Shown here piece after piece: positions 42,292 to 50,785 of a stretch of DNA of 63,021 nt. Source of the DNA: Chloroflexota bacterium (GTDB taxonomy: Bacteria > Chloroflexota > Anaerolineae > Aggregatilineales > UBA2796); assembly GCA_021325095.1 (NCBI GenBank), contig JAJPHV010000111.1, forward strand, positions 1 to 63,021, written 5' to 3'. The translations under genes were made by a program, and so were the position numbers. The notes beneath the pieces were generated by a model. The model searched no databases and was not told the DNA's origin. It worked only from the letters and a program-made list of their open reading frames with translations. Numbering within the stretch: position 1 is the first letter of the stretch; each line of letters opens with the position of its first letter.

Positions 42292-43860
42292 ATGACCGCG
42301 CCCTATCTGCTCGGCATCGATTCGGGCACATCCGTTGTGAAAAGTGTCGTGTTCGACGCCTCTGGGAGTGAGATCGCCGTTGCACGTCGTGAGACGCCGC
42401 TGATTAGCCCGCAGACAGGTTGGTCAGAAGCGGATATGTCGGCCATGTGGGAAGCTACGGCGCAGACCATTGCCGAGGTCGTACAGAGTGTCGGTGCGCA
42501 ATCAATCGCCGCAATCGGTATCGCGGGGACGGCAGCGGGCTTCTGGCCTATTGATGCAGTAGGCCGTCCGGTACGCAGGGCGATTCTATGGAATGATGGG
42601 CGCGCCGCCGATATTATCTCCGAATGGCAAAGCAACGGCATTTACCGCCGAATCTTTGCCGTTTCCGGCAACGCGCCCTTTCCCGGCTACACGCTGTCCC
42701 TTTTGAACTGGCTGAGTGACAACGAACCAGATGTCCTGGAACGCACGCGCTGGCTGCTTTTCCATAAAGACTGGCTGCGCTACAAGTTGACCGGGCAGAT
42801 CCATGCCGATCAGTCGGACGTGTCCTATTGCCCCGGCGATATTCGCAGCGGCACGTACAGCGCCGAGTTGTTCGATCTGTGTGAAGTGTCTCGCTGGCAG
42901 GCCAAGCTGCCGCCCATCCTTCGCTCTGATGCCGTTGCAGGTGAGATCACGGCGGAGGCCGCTGCCCAAACCGGGCTGCACGCCGGTACACCGGTGGTCG
43001 CGGGTGCGGTGGACGTGGTGGCCTCGGCGCTGGGCGGAGGCGTTTACCAACCGGGCCAGGCTTGTTCAATCCTCGGAACCAGCTTCCTGAACAGCTTGGT
43101 CGTCGCAGAGCCTTCCTTCCAGCCGCCGGAGTCGGGTGTTCAGGCCGTACTACCGGGCGGTACTCGCCTGCGTTCGCTGGTGAACACGTCCGGCACGCTT
43201 AACCTGGATTGGCTGGTGGATAACCTTGCCCTGGAAGAGCGCACTGCCGCGCAGAGCAGTGGCCGCAATGTTTTCGATCTAATCGAGGAGACCGTGCGGC
43301 AGGTTCCGCCCGGCGCACGTGGCATCGTCTATCTGCCATACCTGAACAGTGCGGGGATCATCTCGCCTTTTGCCGAGCCTACCGCCCGCGCGCAGTTTTT
43401 CGGAATCTCCATCGAGCACACCCGTGCCGACCTGATGCGCGCCATCTACGAAGGCACGGCGCTGGCGATGCGCGACTGCTACGACGCCATCGGCCAGCCT
43501 GTGGAAGAAGTGACGCTGGTAGGCGGCGGCGCGCGATCCGCCTTCTGGTCGCAGATGTTTGCCGATGTCACCGGGCGGCGTATCCTGGTCACGACTGGAT
43601 CGGAGATCGGGGCGCGCGGGGCGGCGATCCTGGCCGGTGTGGGCACTGGTTATTACCCGTCGCTCGGCGAAGCAGTCCGGCAAGCCGTTCATATTGCGCA
43701 ACGTTACCAGCCGCAGCCGGAATACGCGAAAGCGTATGGCGCGGTCTATGAGATTTACCGCCAGTTGTACCTGAGCGCACGCGACATCTGGCGCTTGCGC
43801 CGCCGGGTTTTAACCGAACTTCCTACATCCGCCAACGAGGGGGCGCAACATGCCGGATAA
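42292..43860 (+). CDS. FGGY-family carbohydrate kinase
   Basis: 522 residues. LLGIDSGTSVVKSVVFD is the phosphate-1 motif, and WNDGRAADII and WLLFHKDWLRYKLTGQIHAD mark the N-terminal sugar-binding domain. VVAGAVDVVASALGGG supplies the catalytic Asp, and VTLVGGGARSAFWSQMFADV is the adenosine motif. It resembles xylulokinase and erythritol-kinase types; the substrate cannot be assigned. Its stop overlaps the next gene by 11 bases. Confidence 0.92.
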   Translation: MTAPYLLGIDSGTSVVKSVVFDASGSEIAVARRETPLISPQTGWSEADMSAMWEATAQTIAEVVQSVGAQSIAAIGIAGTAAGFWPIDAVGRPVRRAILWNDGRAADIISEWQSNGIYRRIFAVSGNAPFPGYTLSLLNWLSDNEPDVLERTRWLLFHKDWLRYKLTGQIHADQSDVSYCPGDIRSGTYSAELFDLCEVSRWQAKLPPILRSDAVAGEITAEAAAQTGLHAGTPVVAGAVDVVASALGGGVYQPGQACSILGTSFLNSLVVAEPSFQPPESGVQAVLPGGTRLRSLVNTSGTLNLDWLVDNLALEERTAAQSSGRNVFDLIEETVRQVPPGARGIVYLPYLNSAGIISPFAEPTARAQFFGISIEHTRADLMRAIYEGTALAMRDCYDAIGQPVEEVTLVGGGARSAFWSQMFADVTGRRILVTTGSEIGARGAAILAGVGTGYYPSLGEAVRQAVHIAQRYQPQPEYAKAYGAVYEIYRQLYLSARDIWRLRRRVLTELPTSANEGAQHAG

Positions 43861-44962
43861 AATTGGTGTCGCCTTCGTAGGTTGCACCCATCCCCACATT
43901 TTCGCGCGTCTGCAACTGCTCTCTGCCGAGTCTGATGTGGCACTGGTTGGCTGCTACGATCCAGACGAGCATCTGGTCGCCGCGCTGCACGATCAGTATG
44001 GATTGCGCCCCTATGCCTCTCCGCAGGAGTTGCTCGATCAGCCCGGTGTCCGGCTGGTGGTGGTCGAGGGCTGGGACCCGGCCAACCCGGTTTACGTGCG
44101 GGAAGCCGTCAAACGCCAGCAGGCGGTCCTGCTGGAAAAGCCCGGCGCGCCGAACCTGGCGGAGATGCGCGCCCTGGTCGGGGATGTACGCGGCCAACTG
44201 GTTCCTTTTCAGGTTGGCTATATGCTGCGCTTCTCACCCGCCATTGCCCGCGCCCGTGACATCTTGCAAGCCGGTGTGCTTGGCCCGATCACACTGGCAC
44301 GCTGCCACGCTGCCACGCCCGTCGGCGGCTCGCGTGAAGTGTGGCAGAGCCTGCCGGGCGACCAGGGCGGATTAGTCTATACAGATGGCTGCCACATGGC
44401 CGAGCTGATCGTCCATCTGTTCGGAATGCCGCAGCGTGTGAAAGGAACCGTCCTCAAACTGCCCGCCGGACCGACGGTGCTGGCGCATGGCTTCAAGCAA
44501 GATACGCTTTCCGGCCTGGGTAAGACAGTTGAAATGCCGCTGGGCGGCCTGCTGTATGAGGATGTCGGGGCGGCAGTGCTGGAATACGACGATAAGCTCG
44601 TCACGTTTGACATCACCGCCTGGGAAGCGCAGCCCTGGGTCGAAGCCTGGCAGATCGAGATTTACGGCGCAGACGGTACACTGTACGTGGGCCTTGTACC
44701 GCCCTGGTACAAGCTGTACGTCCGGAACGCCAAGCTGGGCTATAGCGTGGGCTGGCATTCCTGGAGCGGCCTGGGAGCTAGCAGCGTGGGGAATTCGCTC
44801 ATGGTAGACGACAACTACACAGCGGAGGTCCAGCATATGCTTCGGCGGGTCAGAACCTGGGATACGGACAATGCGGCATGGCTGGCCGAAGCGGAAGGTG
44901 TAATAGCCATTCTCGACGCCATTTACCGGTCAAGCCAGCAGAACGACAGCGTCGTGTTGTGA
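43850..44962 (+). CDS. Gfo/Idh/MocA-family oxidoreductase
   Basis: 370 residues. The Rossmann start is unusual: IGVAFVGCTHPHIFARLQLL in place of GxGxxG. EKPGAPNLAEM carries the conserved Lys, and GDQGGLVYTDGCHMAELIVHLF carries the D-x3-H active-site pattern. It should oxidise or reduce a sugar, inositol or their acids with NAD(P). Overlaps the kinase gene, so translation is coupled. Confidence 0.88.
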   Translation: MPDKIGVAFVGCTHPHIFARLQLLSAESDVALVGCYDPDEHLVAALHDQYGLRPYASPQELLDQPGVRLVVVEGWDPANPVYVREAVKRQQAVLLEKPGAPNLAEMRALVGDVRGQLVPFQVGYMLRFSPAIARARDILQAGVLGPITLARCHAATPVGGSREVWQSLPGDQGGLVYTDGCHMAELIVHLFGMPQRVKGTVLKLPAGPTVLAHGFKQDTLSGLGKTVEMPLGGLLYEDVGAAVLEYDDKLVTFDITAWEAQPWVEAWQIEIYGADGTLYVGLVPPWYKLYVRNAKLGYSVGWHSWSGLGASSVGNSLMVDDNYTAEVQHMLRRVRTWDTDNAAWLAEAEGVIAILDAIYRSSQQNDSVVL

Positions 44963-45091
44963 GCGCGTGCCCATACTTTATTGCATGGCATTCAACATGA
45001 AAGGAGGGGGTTGTAGCGGAAAGCGCTCGCAAAGTCGCAATTTGGTCTGTCACATCAAAGTTTTTTCGCACGTTGAGTTTCGGAGGAAAAG

Positions 45092-46228
45092 ATGAAGAAT
45101 TCTCGTTTCTTACATTGGTCAGCGATCTTCTTGCTCCTGGTCATGCTCCTCGTCTCCATGAACGGCGTCAGCCCCAAAGTGAGCAACGCGGCAACGCCCG
45201 CAGCGACTCAGGCAGCCTACTCGCTTGAGAACCCGATGGGGAAGAAACCCGCGAAGTGGAGCGACGAGCAAACCGACTGCTCCAAGCTGAAGAAAGATGG
45301 CCCCTGGACGATAGGTGTCACGAACTATTCGATGGGCAATTCGTGGCGTGTCCAGATGATCAAAGAACTGGAAGCCGCTGCGAAGGCCAATCCTAACATC
45401 AAAGAGCTGATCATCACTAACTCGGATGGCAACCAGGCCAAGCAAGTCTCGGACATCGAAGACCTGATGGCGAAGGGCGTGGATGCGATCTTGTTCCTGC
45501 CGCTTACGCCAGATGGCATCGTGCCGCAGGTCGAAGAAGCGTACAGCAAGGGCATTGTCAGCATCATCTACAACAACGAAATCAACACCGACAAGTTCCA
45601 TTCCATCGTCTGGGCCGATGAATTCAAATTCGGCTACCTGGGCGGCAAGTGGCTGAATGACAAGCTCGGCGGCAAGGGCAAGATCGTGATGTTGAGCGGT
45701 ATTGCCGGAACGAGCGGCAGCGATCTTCGCGCTTCGGGCGCCAAGGCCGCTTTTGAGCCTGGTATCCAGATTTTGCAGGAAGTCTATGCGGACTGGGCTT
45801 ACGATAAAGGCAAGAAGGCGATGGAAGACCTGATCGCCGCCTACCCGCAGATCGACGGCGTCTACTCTCAAGGCGGCGCTATGTCGCTGGGTGCCCTTGA
45901 AGCGTTGCAGGCTGCTGGCCGCAAGCTGGTTCCGGTGCCGGGTGAAGGTTATAATGGCTTCCTGAAATTCTGGAAGAACAACCTTGATAAGGGCTTCACC
46001 AGCATTGGCCCCGACGAGCCAACCTGGCAAAGCGTCGAGGCCTTGAACCAGGCGGTGTCGTGCTTGCAGGGCAAGAACATCGCCAAGTGGGACGAGTTGA
46101 TACTGCCAACCATCACCGATCAGACACTCGATCAGTACGTCCGTATGGACTGCCCGGATGATGTCTGGTCGAATACCAAGATGACCAGGGAGCAGATCAC
46201 CGAACTGTACAAGTGTACGGGGAAATAA
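45092..46228 (+). CDS. Ribose-type ABC transporter substrate-binding protein
   Basis: 378 residues. A signal peptide (FLLLVMLLVSMNGVSPKVSNA) precedes a peripla_BP_4-like fold: WTIGVTNYSMGNSWRVQMIK, GVDAILFLPLTPDGIVPQV, IVMLSGIAGTSGSDLRASGA and IDGVYSQGGAMSLGALEAL. Start set by GGAGG 8 bases upstream. It feeds the RbsA/RbsC-like proteins encoded next. Cys pairs in mature ends (DCSKL; YKCTG) may form a disulfide. Confidence 0.92.
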   Translation: MKNSRFLHWSAIFLLLVMLLVSMNGVSPKVSNAATPAATQAAYSLENPMGKKPAKWSDEQTDCSKLKKDGPWTIGVTNYSMGNSWRVQMIKELEAAAKANPNIKELIITNSDGNQAKQVSDIEDLMAKGVDAILFLPLTPDGIVPQVEEAYSKGIVSIIYNNEINTDKFHSIVWADEFKFGYLGGKWLNDKLGGKGKIVMLSGIAGTSGSDLRASGAKAAFEPGIQILQEVYADWAYDKGKKAMEDLIAAYPQIDGVYSQGGAMSLGALEALQAAGRKLVPVPGEGYNGFLKFWKNNLDKGFTSIGPDEPTWQSVEALNQAVSCLQGKNIAKWDELILPTITDQTLDQYVRMDCPDDVWSNTKMTREQITELYKCTGK

Positions 46229-46234
46229 AAGTCT

Positions 46235-46307
46235 GCCTCGCCCCAGCCCCACTCCACAGGGTGGAGCGGGGCGCAAAACGGACATTCCGAACTGAGCGGA
46301 GCGAGGC
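46235..46307. terminator. Strong hairpin after the binding-protein gene, nested in GCCTCGC/GCGAGGC arms
   Basis: GCCCCACTCCAC (46246-46257) pairs with GTGGAGCGGGGC (46261-46272), 11 of 12 bases. GCCTCGC at 46235 and GCGAGGC at 46301 form outer arms. No T-run. It lies between the binding-protein and ATPase genes, so an attenuator or mRNA-stabilising role fits. Confidence 0.65.
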
Positions 46308-46350
46308 AAATTAAACAAAACTTCGATAGATATTTACGGTGGAGTCAGGT

Positions 46351-47889
46351 ATGGCGGATGCGCTCCTGGAGTTGCGCAATATCAGTAAAAGTTTCCCCGG
46401 TGTCCAGGCGCTAGACGACGTTTCTTTTTCAGTGTGCCCCGGCGAAGTACACGCGCTGCTTGGCGAAAATGGCGCGGGCAAATCAACGTTGATCAAGATC
46501 ATGTCCGGCGCGTACCCATCGGATAAGGGCGAAATCTGGTGGAAGGGCCAACGCATCGTGTATAACGACCCGTTGCACGCACTCGAACTGGGCATCGGGG
46601 CTATCTACCAGGAATTTAACCTGGTTCCCCAGCTTAACGTCGCGCAGAACATTTTGCTGGGCCAGTTTCCGACGACCCGCTGGGGATCGGTGGACAATGC
46701 GGAACTCCACCGCCAGGCGTCAGATGCGTTGAAACAGTTTGATTTTCACCTCGATACGCGGCTGCTGGTCAGCCAGTTGAACATCGCACAGCAGCAGATC
46801 GTGGAGATCGCCAAGGCGCTGATCCGCGATCTGCGGATCCTGATCATGGACGAGCCAACCGCCGCTCTGAACAACGTTGAGATTGCACACCTGTTTGAGG
46901 TGATTCGGAAACTCAAGGCGCGCGGCGTTGCTATCGTTTACATTTCACACCGCCTGCGCGAAATTTTCGAGATTGCCGACACGATCACCGTGTTGAAAGA
47001 TGGCAAGCTGGTCGGCACAAAGGCTTTATCCGAGGTTACTGAAGACTCGCTGATCACGATGATGGTTGGGCGAACGCTGGCGGATCGGTATCCACCCAAA
47101 GATACCGTCCAAAGCGAGATAATCCTGAAAGTTGAACACCTGAGCCTGGATGGCGCGCTGAACGATGTCAGCTTGCAAGTGCGCAAAGGCGAAATTCTCG
47201 GCGTGGCGGGGCTGGAGGGCCAGGGCCAGCGTGACCTGGTGCGAGCTATTACAGGTGCGGTGCGTACCACGAGCGGCGCGATCACGGTAGACGGCGAGCG
47301 GCAGGCCATTCATTCTCCGCACGACGCCATCAGGAGCGGCATCGCCTATATCCCCGATGACCGCAAGAATGAAGGGCTGGTGCTTATGCGCAGCGTCAGG
47401 GAGAATATTGCGCTGCCCAGCTTGTTCGCGCGGCTGCGCAGTCTCTTTATGGTTGACGAACCGAACGAACAGCGTTTTGTCCGACAACTGGTGGACCGGC
47501 TGGGCATCAAAGCATCCAGCCCTATGCAGGTGACGCGGAATTTATCTGGCGGCAACCAACAGAAGGTAGTCGTTGCCAAGTGGCTGGGCACCAACCCCAA
47601 GGTGATGGTCGTTGCGGAGCCAACGCGCGGCATCGACGTAGGTTCAAAAAGCGAAATTCACCACCTGATGCGCGAACTGGCCCGGCAGGGTGTCGGCATC
47701 CTGATGGTATCCAGCGAACTGCCCGAAATCCTGGGCATGAGTGATCGCATCGTGGTCATGTCCAGAGGGCAGATTGTGGCGGAAATGTCGGGCGCAGAGG
47801 CCACCGAAGAAGCGATTATGTCGGCGGCAACACGCGGCATAAGCAGCACTGTCAGCCAGTCGGTTTTCGCCAGTGCAAGCAGCGGATAG
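46351..47889 (+). CDS. Sugar ABC transporter ATPase, RbsA/MglA-like, two nucleotide-binding domains
   Basis: About 512 residues from ATG 46351 (GTG 46339 is an alternative). The first ABC domain has Walker A GENGAGKST, signature-region LNIAQQQIVEIAKAL and Walker B LIMDEPTAAL. The second has the degenerate Walker A GLEGQGQRD, signature LSGGNQQKVVVAKWL and AEPTRGIDVG. This is the normal RbsA pattern, with one weaker site. It energises uptake through the two permeases encoded next. Confidence 0.94.
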   Translation: MADALLELRNISKSFPGVQALDDVSFSVCPGEVHALLGENGAGKSTLIKIMSGAYPSDKGEIWWKGQRIVYNDPLHALELGIGAIYQEFNLVPQLNVAQNILLGQFPTTRWGSVDNAELHRQASDALKQFDFHLDTRLLVSQLNIAQQQIVEIAKALIRDLRILIMDEPTAALNNVEIAHLFEVIRKLKARGVAIVYISHRLREIFEIADTITVLKDGKLVGTKALSEVTEDSLITMMVGRTLADRYPPKDTVQSEIILKVEHLSLDGALNDVSLQVRKGEILGVAGLEGQGQRDLVRAITGAVRTTSGAITVDGERQAIHSPHDAIRSGIAYIPDDRKNEGLVLMRSVRENIALPSLFARLRSLFMVDEPNEQRFVRQLVDRLGIKASSPMQVTRNLSGGNQQKVVVAKWLGTNPKVMVVAEPTRGIDVGSKSEIHHLMRELARQGVGILMVSSELPEILGMSDRIVVMSRGQIVAEMSGAEATEEAIMSAATRGISSTVSQSVFASASSG

Positions 47890-47895
47890 GGCGAC

Positions 47896-48879
47896 ATGGC
47901 AACGTTTGAGAGCGTCCAACCAACGTCACACCCCCGCCGTGCGAATCAGCTCGGTTGGCTCCTGAAGATCGGCCCTGTCTACCTGACGCTGGTCATGCTG
48001 ATCTTCACTGCGGCGGCGTCTCAGCCATCATTTCTGAAAGAACAATCGATCCGCAACGTGCTGGTCAGTTCGACACCTCTGGCGATTGCAGCCGTCGGAC
48101 AAACCCTCGTGATCCTCACAGCAGGCATTGATCTGTCGATTGGGCCGATCATCAGCCTGGCAAATCTAACGTGTGCTGTCTGGATGAAAGATCATCCCGA
48201 ATCTGCCGTAGGGATTGCCCTGTTGTGTGCGCTGATCGGGTTGTTGATCGGCGCGGCGAACGGCTATGCGGTGGGCTACCGCAAGCTGAACCCGTTCATC
48301 CTGACGCTCGGCATGGGCACGATCATTCGCGGCGTGACCCTGAGCATCAAGGATGCGCCCGGTGGCGCGGTGACGCGGGATTTTATGCAGATCTCGCGCG
48401 CCGTGATTGGGCCAATTCCGGCCCCGGTCCTCTACCTGTTAGTGCTATATCTGATCGGCATGTACATGCTGAAAAAGACGCCTTATGGCCTGTCAGTTTT
48501 TGCCGTCGGCGGGAACGAAAACAGCGCACGCCTGTCAGGTATCCGCACCAGGCGCGTTATCCTGTCGGTATATGCCATCAGCGGACTGCTGGCGGCGTGC
48601 GCAGGCATCTTCCTGGCGGCCCGCATCGGGTCTGGCGATCCGCTGGTCGGTGATGCGTTCACGCTGGACGCGGTCACGGCCACCGTACTCGGCGGCACGA
48701 GCCTGATGGGCGGCATTGGCGGGCTGTGGGGTACACTGGCCGGGGTGCTGATTATTGGCATCCTTAACACGATGTTGAACCTGAACAACATCAGCACGTT
48801 CTACCAGTGGATCGTCAAGGGCGCGATCCTGATCGGCTCGCTGGCCTTCGACTTCTGGCGACAGAGGCGTCACACCTAG
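47896..48879 (+). CDS. Ribose-type ABC transporter permease 1
   Basis: 327 residues, BPD_transp_2 family, about nine helices. LVILTAGIDLSIGPIISL and FILTLGMGTIIRGV are typical of RbsC, as is AVGGNENSARLSGI. It starts 7 bases after the ATPase gene. A second, different permease follows, so the channel is probably a heterodimer. Confidence 0.92.
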   Translation: MATFESVQPTSHPRRANQLGWLLKIGPVYLTLVMLIFTAAASQPSFLKEQSIRNVLVSSTPLAIAAVGQTLVILTAGIDLSIGPIISLANLTCAVWMKDHPESAVGIALLCALIGLLIGAANGYAVGYRKLNPFILTLGMGTIIRGVTLSIKDAPGGAVTRDFMQISRAVIGPIPAPVLYLLVLYLIGMYMLKKTPYGLSVFAVGGNENSARLSGIRTRRVILSVYAISGLLAACAGIFLAARIGSGDPLVGDAFTLDAVTATVLGGTSLMGGIGGLWGTLAGVLIIGILNTMLNLNNISTFYQWIVKGAILIGSLAFDFWRQRRHT

Positions 48880-48897
48880 ACCGGAGCAACGCGGCGG

Positions 48898-49872
48898 ATG
48901 GATGCAGCGCTAACAGGTGGTCGTAACTTGCTCGGCAGGCTCCGTCATAGCAGCCTTTCTAACCCGGCGGCCATCATCTGGATCGCCGTCCTCGCGCTGC
49001 TCATCGTGGCCGGCCTGGTTTCCAGCGGCTTTGTGGATGGAGCGCATTTGCTCAATGTGGTGCGCCAGTCATCGGGGCTGGGCATTGTCGGCATCGGCCA
49101 GACCACAGTCATCATCACGGGGGGCATCGACCTGTCGAACGGCAGCGCCATCACGCTGATCGATGTAATTGCTGCCACGCTTCTGAACGGCAGCGACCAG
49201 TTGCTCATTCCCGTCGTCCTGCTCTGCCTGGCGCTAGGTATGTTCATCGGCCTGTTGAACGGGTTAGTCATCACCAAATTGAAAGTTCCGCCACTCATCA
49301 CAACGCTCGGCATGGCGATCATCCTGCGCGGAATCGCTTACGTGTACACCAATGGTGCGCCCAAAGGCAACACCTCGCCTGTGTTGAAGTTCATCGGCAG
49401 CGGTTTTGTCGGGCCGATCCCGACGCAGGTCATTTTCTGGGTAGTCATCACCCTGCTGGCCTATGTGGCACTCCAGCGGACGCCGTTCGGCAGGTATATC
49501 TACGCGGTAGGAGGAAACCTCGAAGCGTCGCGGCTTTCGGGTGTACAAACGGATCGGATCATCGTCCTGGCTTACGTCGTATCCGGCCTGTCCGCCGCCA
49601 TTGCCGGGCTTGTCCTGGCCGGTTACATCGGGACAGGCAGCCTGAGCCTGGGCGACGGCTACGACCTGAACTCGGTGGCAGCCGCGGTGATCGGCGGCAC
49701 GGCTTTTTCTGGCGGAACCGGCTCGATCATCGGCACGGCGGGCGGCGCGCTGTTCCTGTCTATGACATTCAGCCTGCTGCGCTTCCTCGGCCTGCCCTAC
49801 AGCAATCAGTTGATGGTGCAGGGCGCGATCCTGATCGTGGCAATCTACATCTATGCGCGTTCACAGCGCTAA
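48898..49872 (+). CDS. Ribose-type ABC transporter permease 2
   Basis: 324 residues, same family as the preceding gene. Helices include AVLALLIVAGLVSSGFV, VIITGGIDLSNGSAITL and PPLITTLGMAIILRGIAYVY. The signature AVGGNLEASRLSGVQ is present. Its end overlaps the next gene by 20 bases. Confidence 0.92.
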   Translation: MDAALTGGRNLLGRLRHSSLSNPAAIIWIAVLALLIVAGLVSSGFVDGAHLLNVVRQSSGLGIVGIGQTTVIITGGIDLSNGSAITLIDVIAATLLNGSDQLLIPVVLLCLALGMFIGLLNGLVITKLKVPPLITTLGMAIILRGIAYVYTNGAPKGNTSPVLKFIGSGFVGPIPTQVIFWVVITLLAYVALQRTPFGRYIYAVGGNLEASRLSGVQTDRIIVLAYVVSGLSAAIAGLVLAGYIGTGSLSLGDGYDLNSVAAAVIGGTAFSGGTGSIIGTAGGALFLSMTFSLLRFLGLPYSNQLMVQGAILIVAIYIYARSQR

Positions 49873-50719
49873 ACAAGGTCTCTGCAATGACCGACAAAAC
49901 TATATATCCATCCTGTCTCACGGCTTTATCGAAAACGATGTGGCACTCAACGTGCTGCTGCATAACCAGGCAACAGCGGATGAGCCGAACCGAGCCGCGC
50001 AGTGGCACCGCGTGCCATCGATCAGCCTGCTCATTGAGCACCCCAGGTTGGGCTGGGTACAGGTTGACACCGGGAGCCACCGCGACGCTATGACCACCCG
50101 CTGGCCGGAGGATGTGCGCCGGATGAACCCGCTGATCCGTTCTGAGGCCGATCTGCTTGAAAACAGGCTGGCGGAATTAGGGCTGAAGCCGTCAGACATT
50201 GACCTGCTGATCCTGACACACCTGCATATTGACCACGCCGGGGGCCTGGACAACTTCTGCCACAGCCGTACTGGGGGCCAGGTCATTGTCCACGAATTGG
50301 AGCTAAAGCAGGTACTGTTCGACCTTTACGTTCACAACGATGAACTGAGAAATGGCTACCTGCGGTCAGATTTTATAGGCTTACCGGGTATTTCCTTCGA
50401 GACTTTCGAGGGCGACAGCCTGGAACTGGCTGACGATCTCAGGCTGATCTGGTTGCCCGGCCACACTGCCGGGCACACGGGCGTGATGCTCCACCTGGAA
50501 AATTCCGGCACGATATTTTATATCTGCGACGCGGCCAACAACCGCACGAATTATGGGCCGCCCGCACGCCTATCCGCCATTCTGCATAACTCGGAACAAT
50601 TCCTGCGCAGTATTGAGCGTGCCCGCTGGCTAGAACGGCGCTACAACGCCACAATTTTGTTCGGTCACGATATGGCGCAGTATAACACACTGCGCCTCGC
50701 GCCGCAGTGCTACGATTAG
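49853..50719 (+). CDS. Metallo-beta-lactamase-fold hydrolase (lactonase-like)
   Basis: 288 residues. The metal motif THLHIDHAGGLDNF (HxHxDH) is intact, with later LPGHTAGHTG and FGHDMAQYN for the remaining ligands. Layout and length resemble N-acyl-homoserine-lactone lactonases and similar lactone hydrolases. In this operon a sugar lactone is the likelier substrate, giving a second candidate lactonase beside the phosphotriesterase-like enzyme. The start overlaps the permease gene. Confidence 0.85.
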   Translation: MRVHSAKQGLCNDRQNYISILSHGFIENDVALNVLLHNQATADEPNRAAQWHRVPSISLLIEHPRLGWVQVDTGSHRDAMTTRWPEDVRRMNPLIRSEADLLENRLAELGLKPSDIDLLILTHLHIDHAGGLDNFCHSRTGGQVIVHELELKQVLFDLYVHNDELRNGYLRSDFIGLPGISFETFEGDSLELADDLRLIWLPGHTAGHTGVMLHLENSGTIFYICDAANNRTNYGPPARLSAILHNSEQFLRSIERARWLERRYNATILFGHDMAQYNTLRLAPQCYD

Positions 50720-50785
50720 GAACTCATTTACTTCTCACCACCGGTCACGCGGCGAGGCGAGCAATAAGCGGATAAGGCAATATCG

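Noticed and set aside
45015..45045. GGAAAGCGCTCGC upstream of the ribose-type binding-protein gene as a LacI operator
   Set aside because: Only a short AGCGCT core is symmetric and no LacI gene is nearby; the local regulator is YhfZ-like.
45119..46318. 399-codon open frame on the minus strand
   Set aside because: Antisense to the ribose-type binding-protein gene, no recognisable domain.
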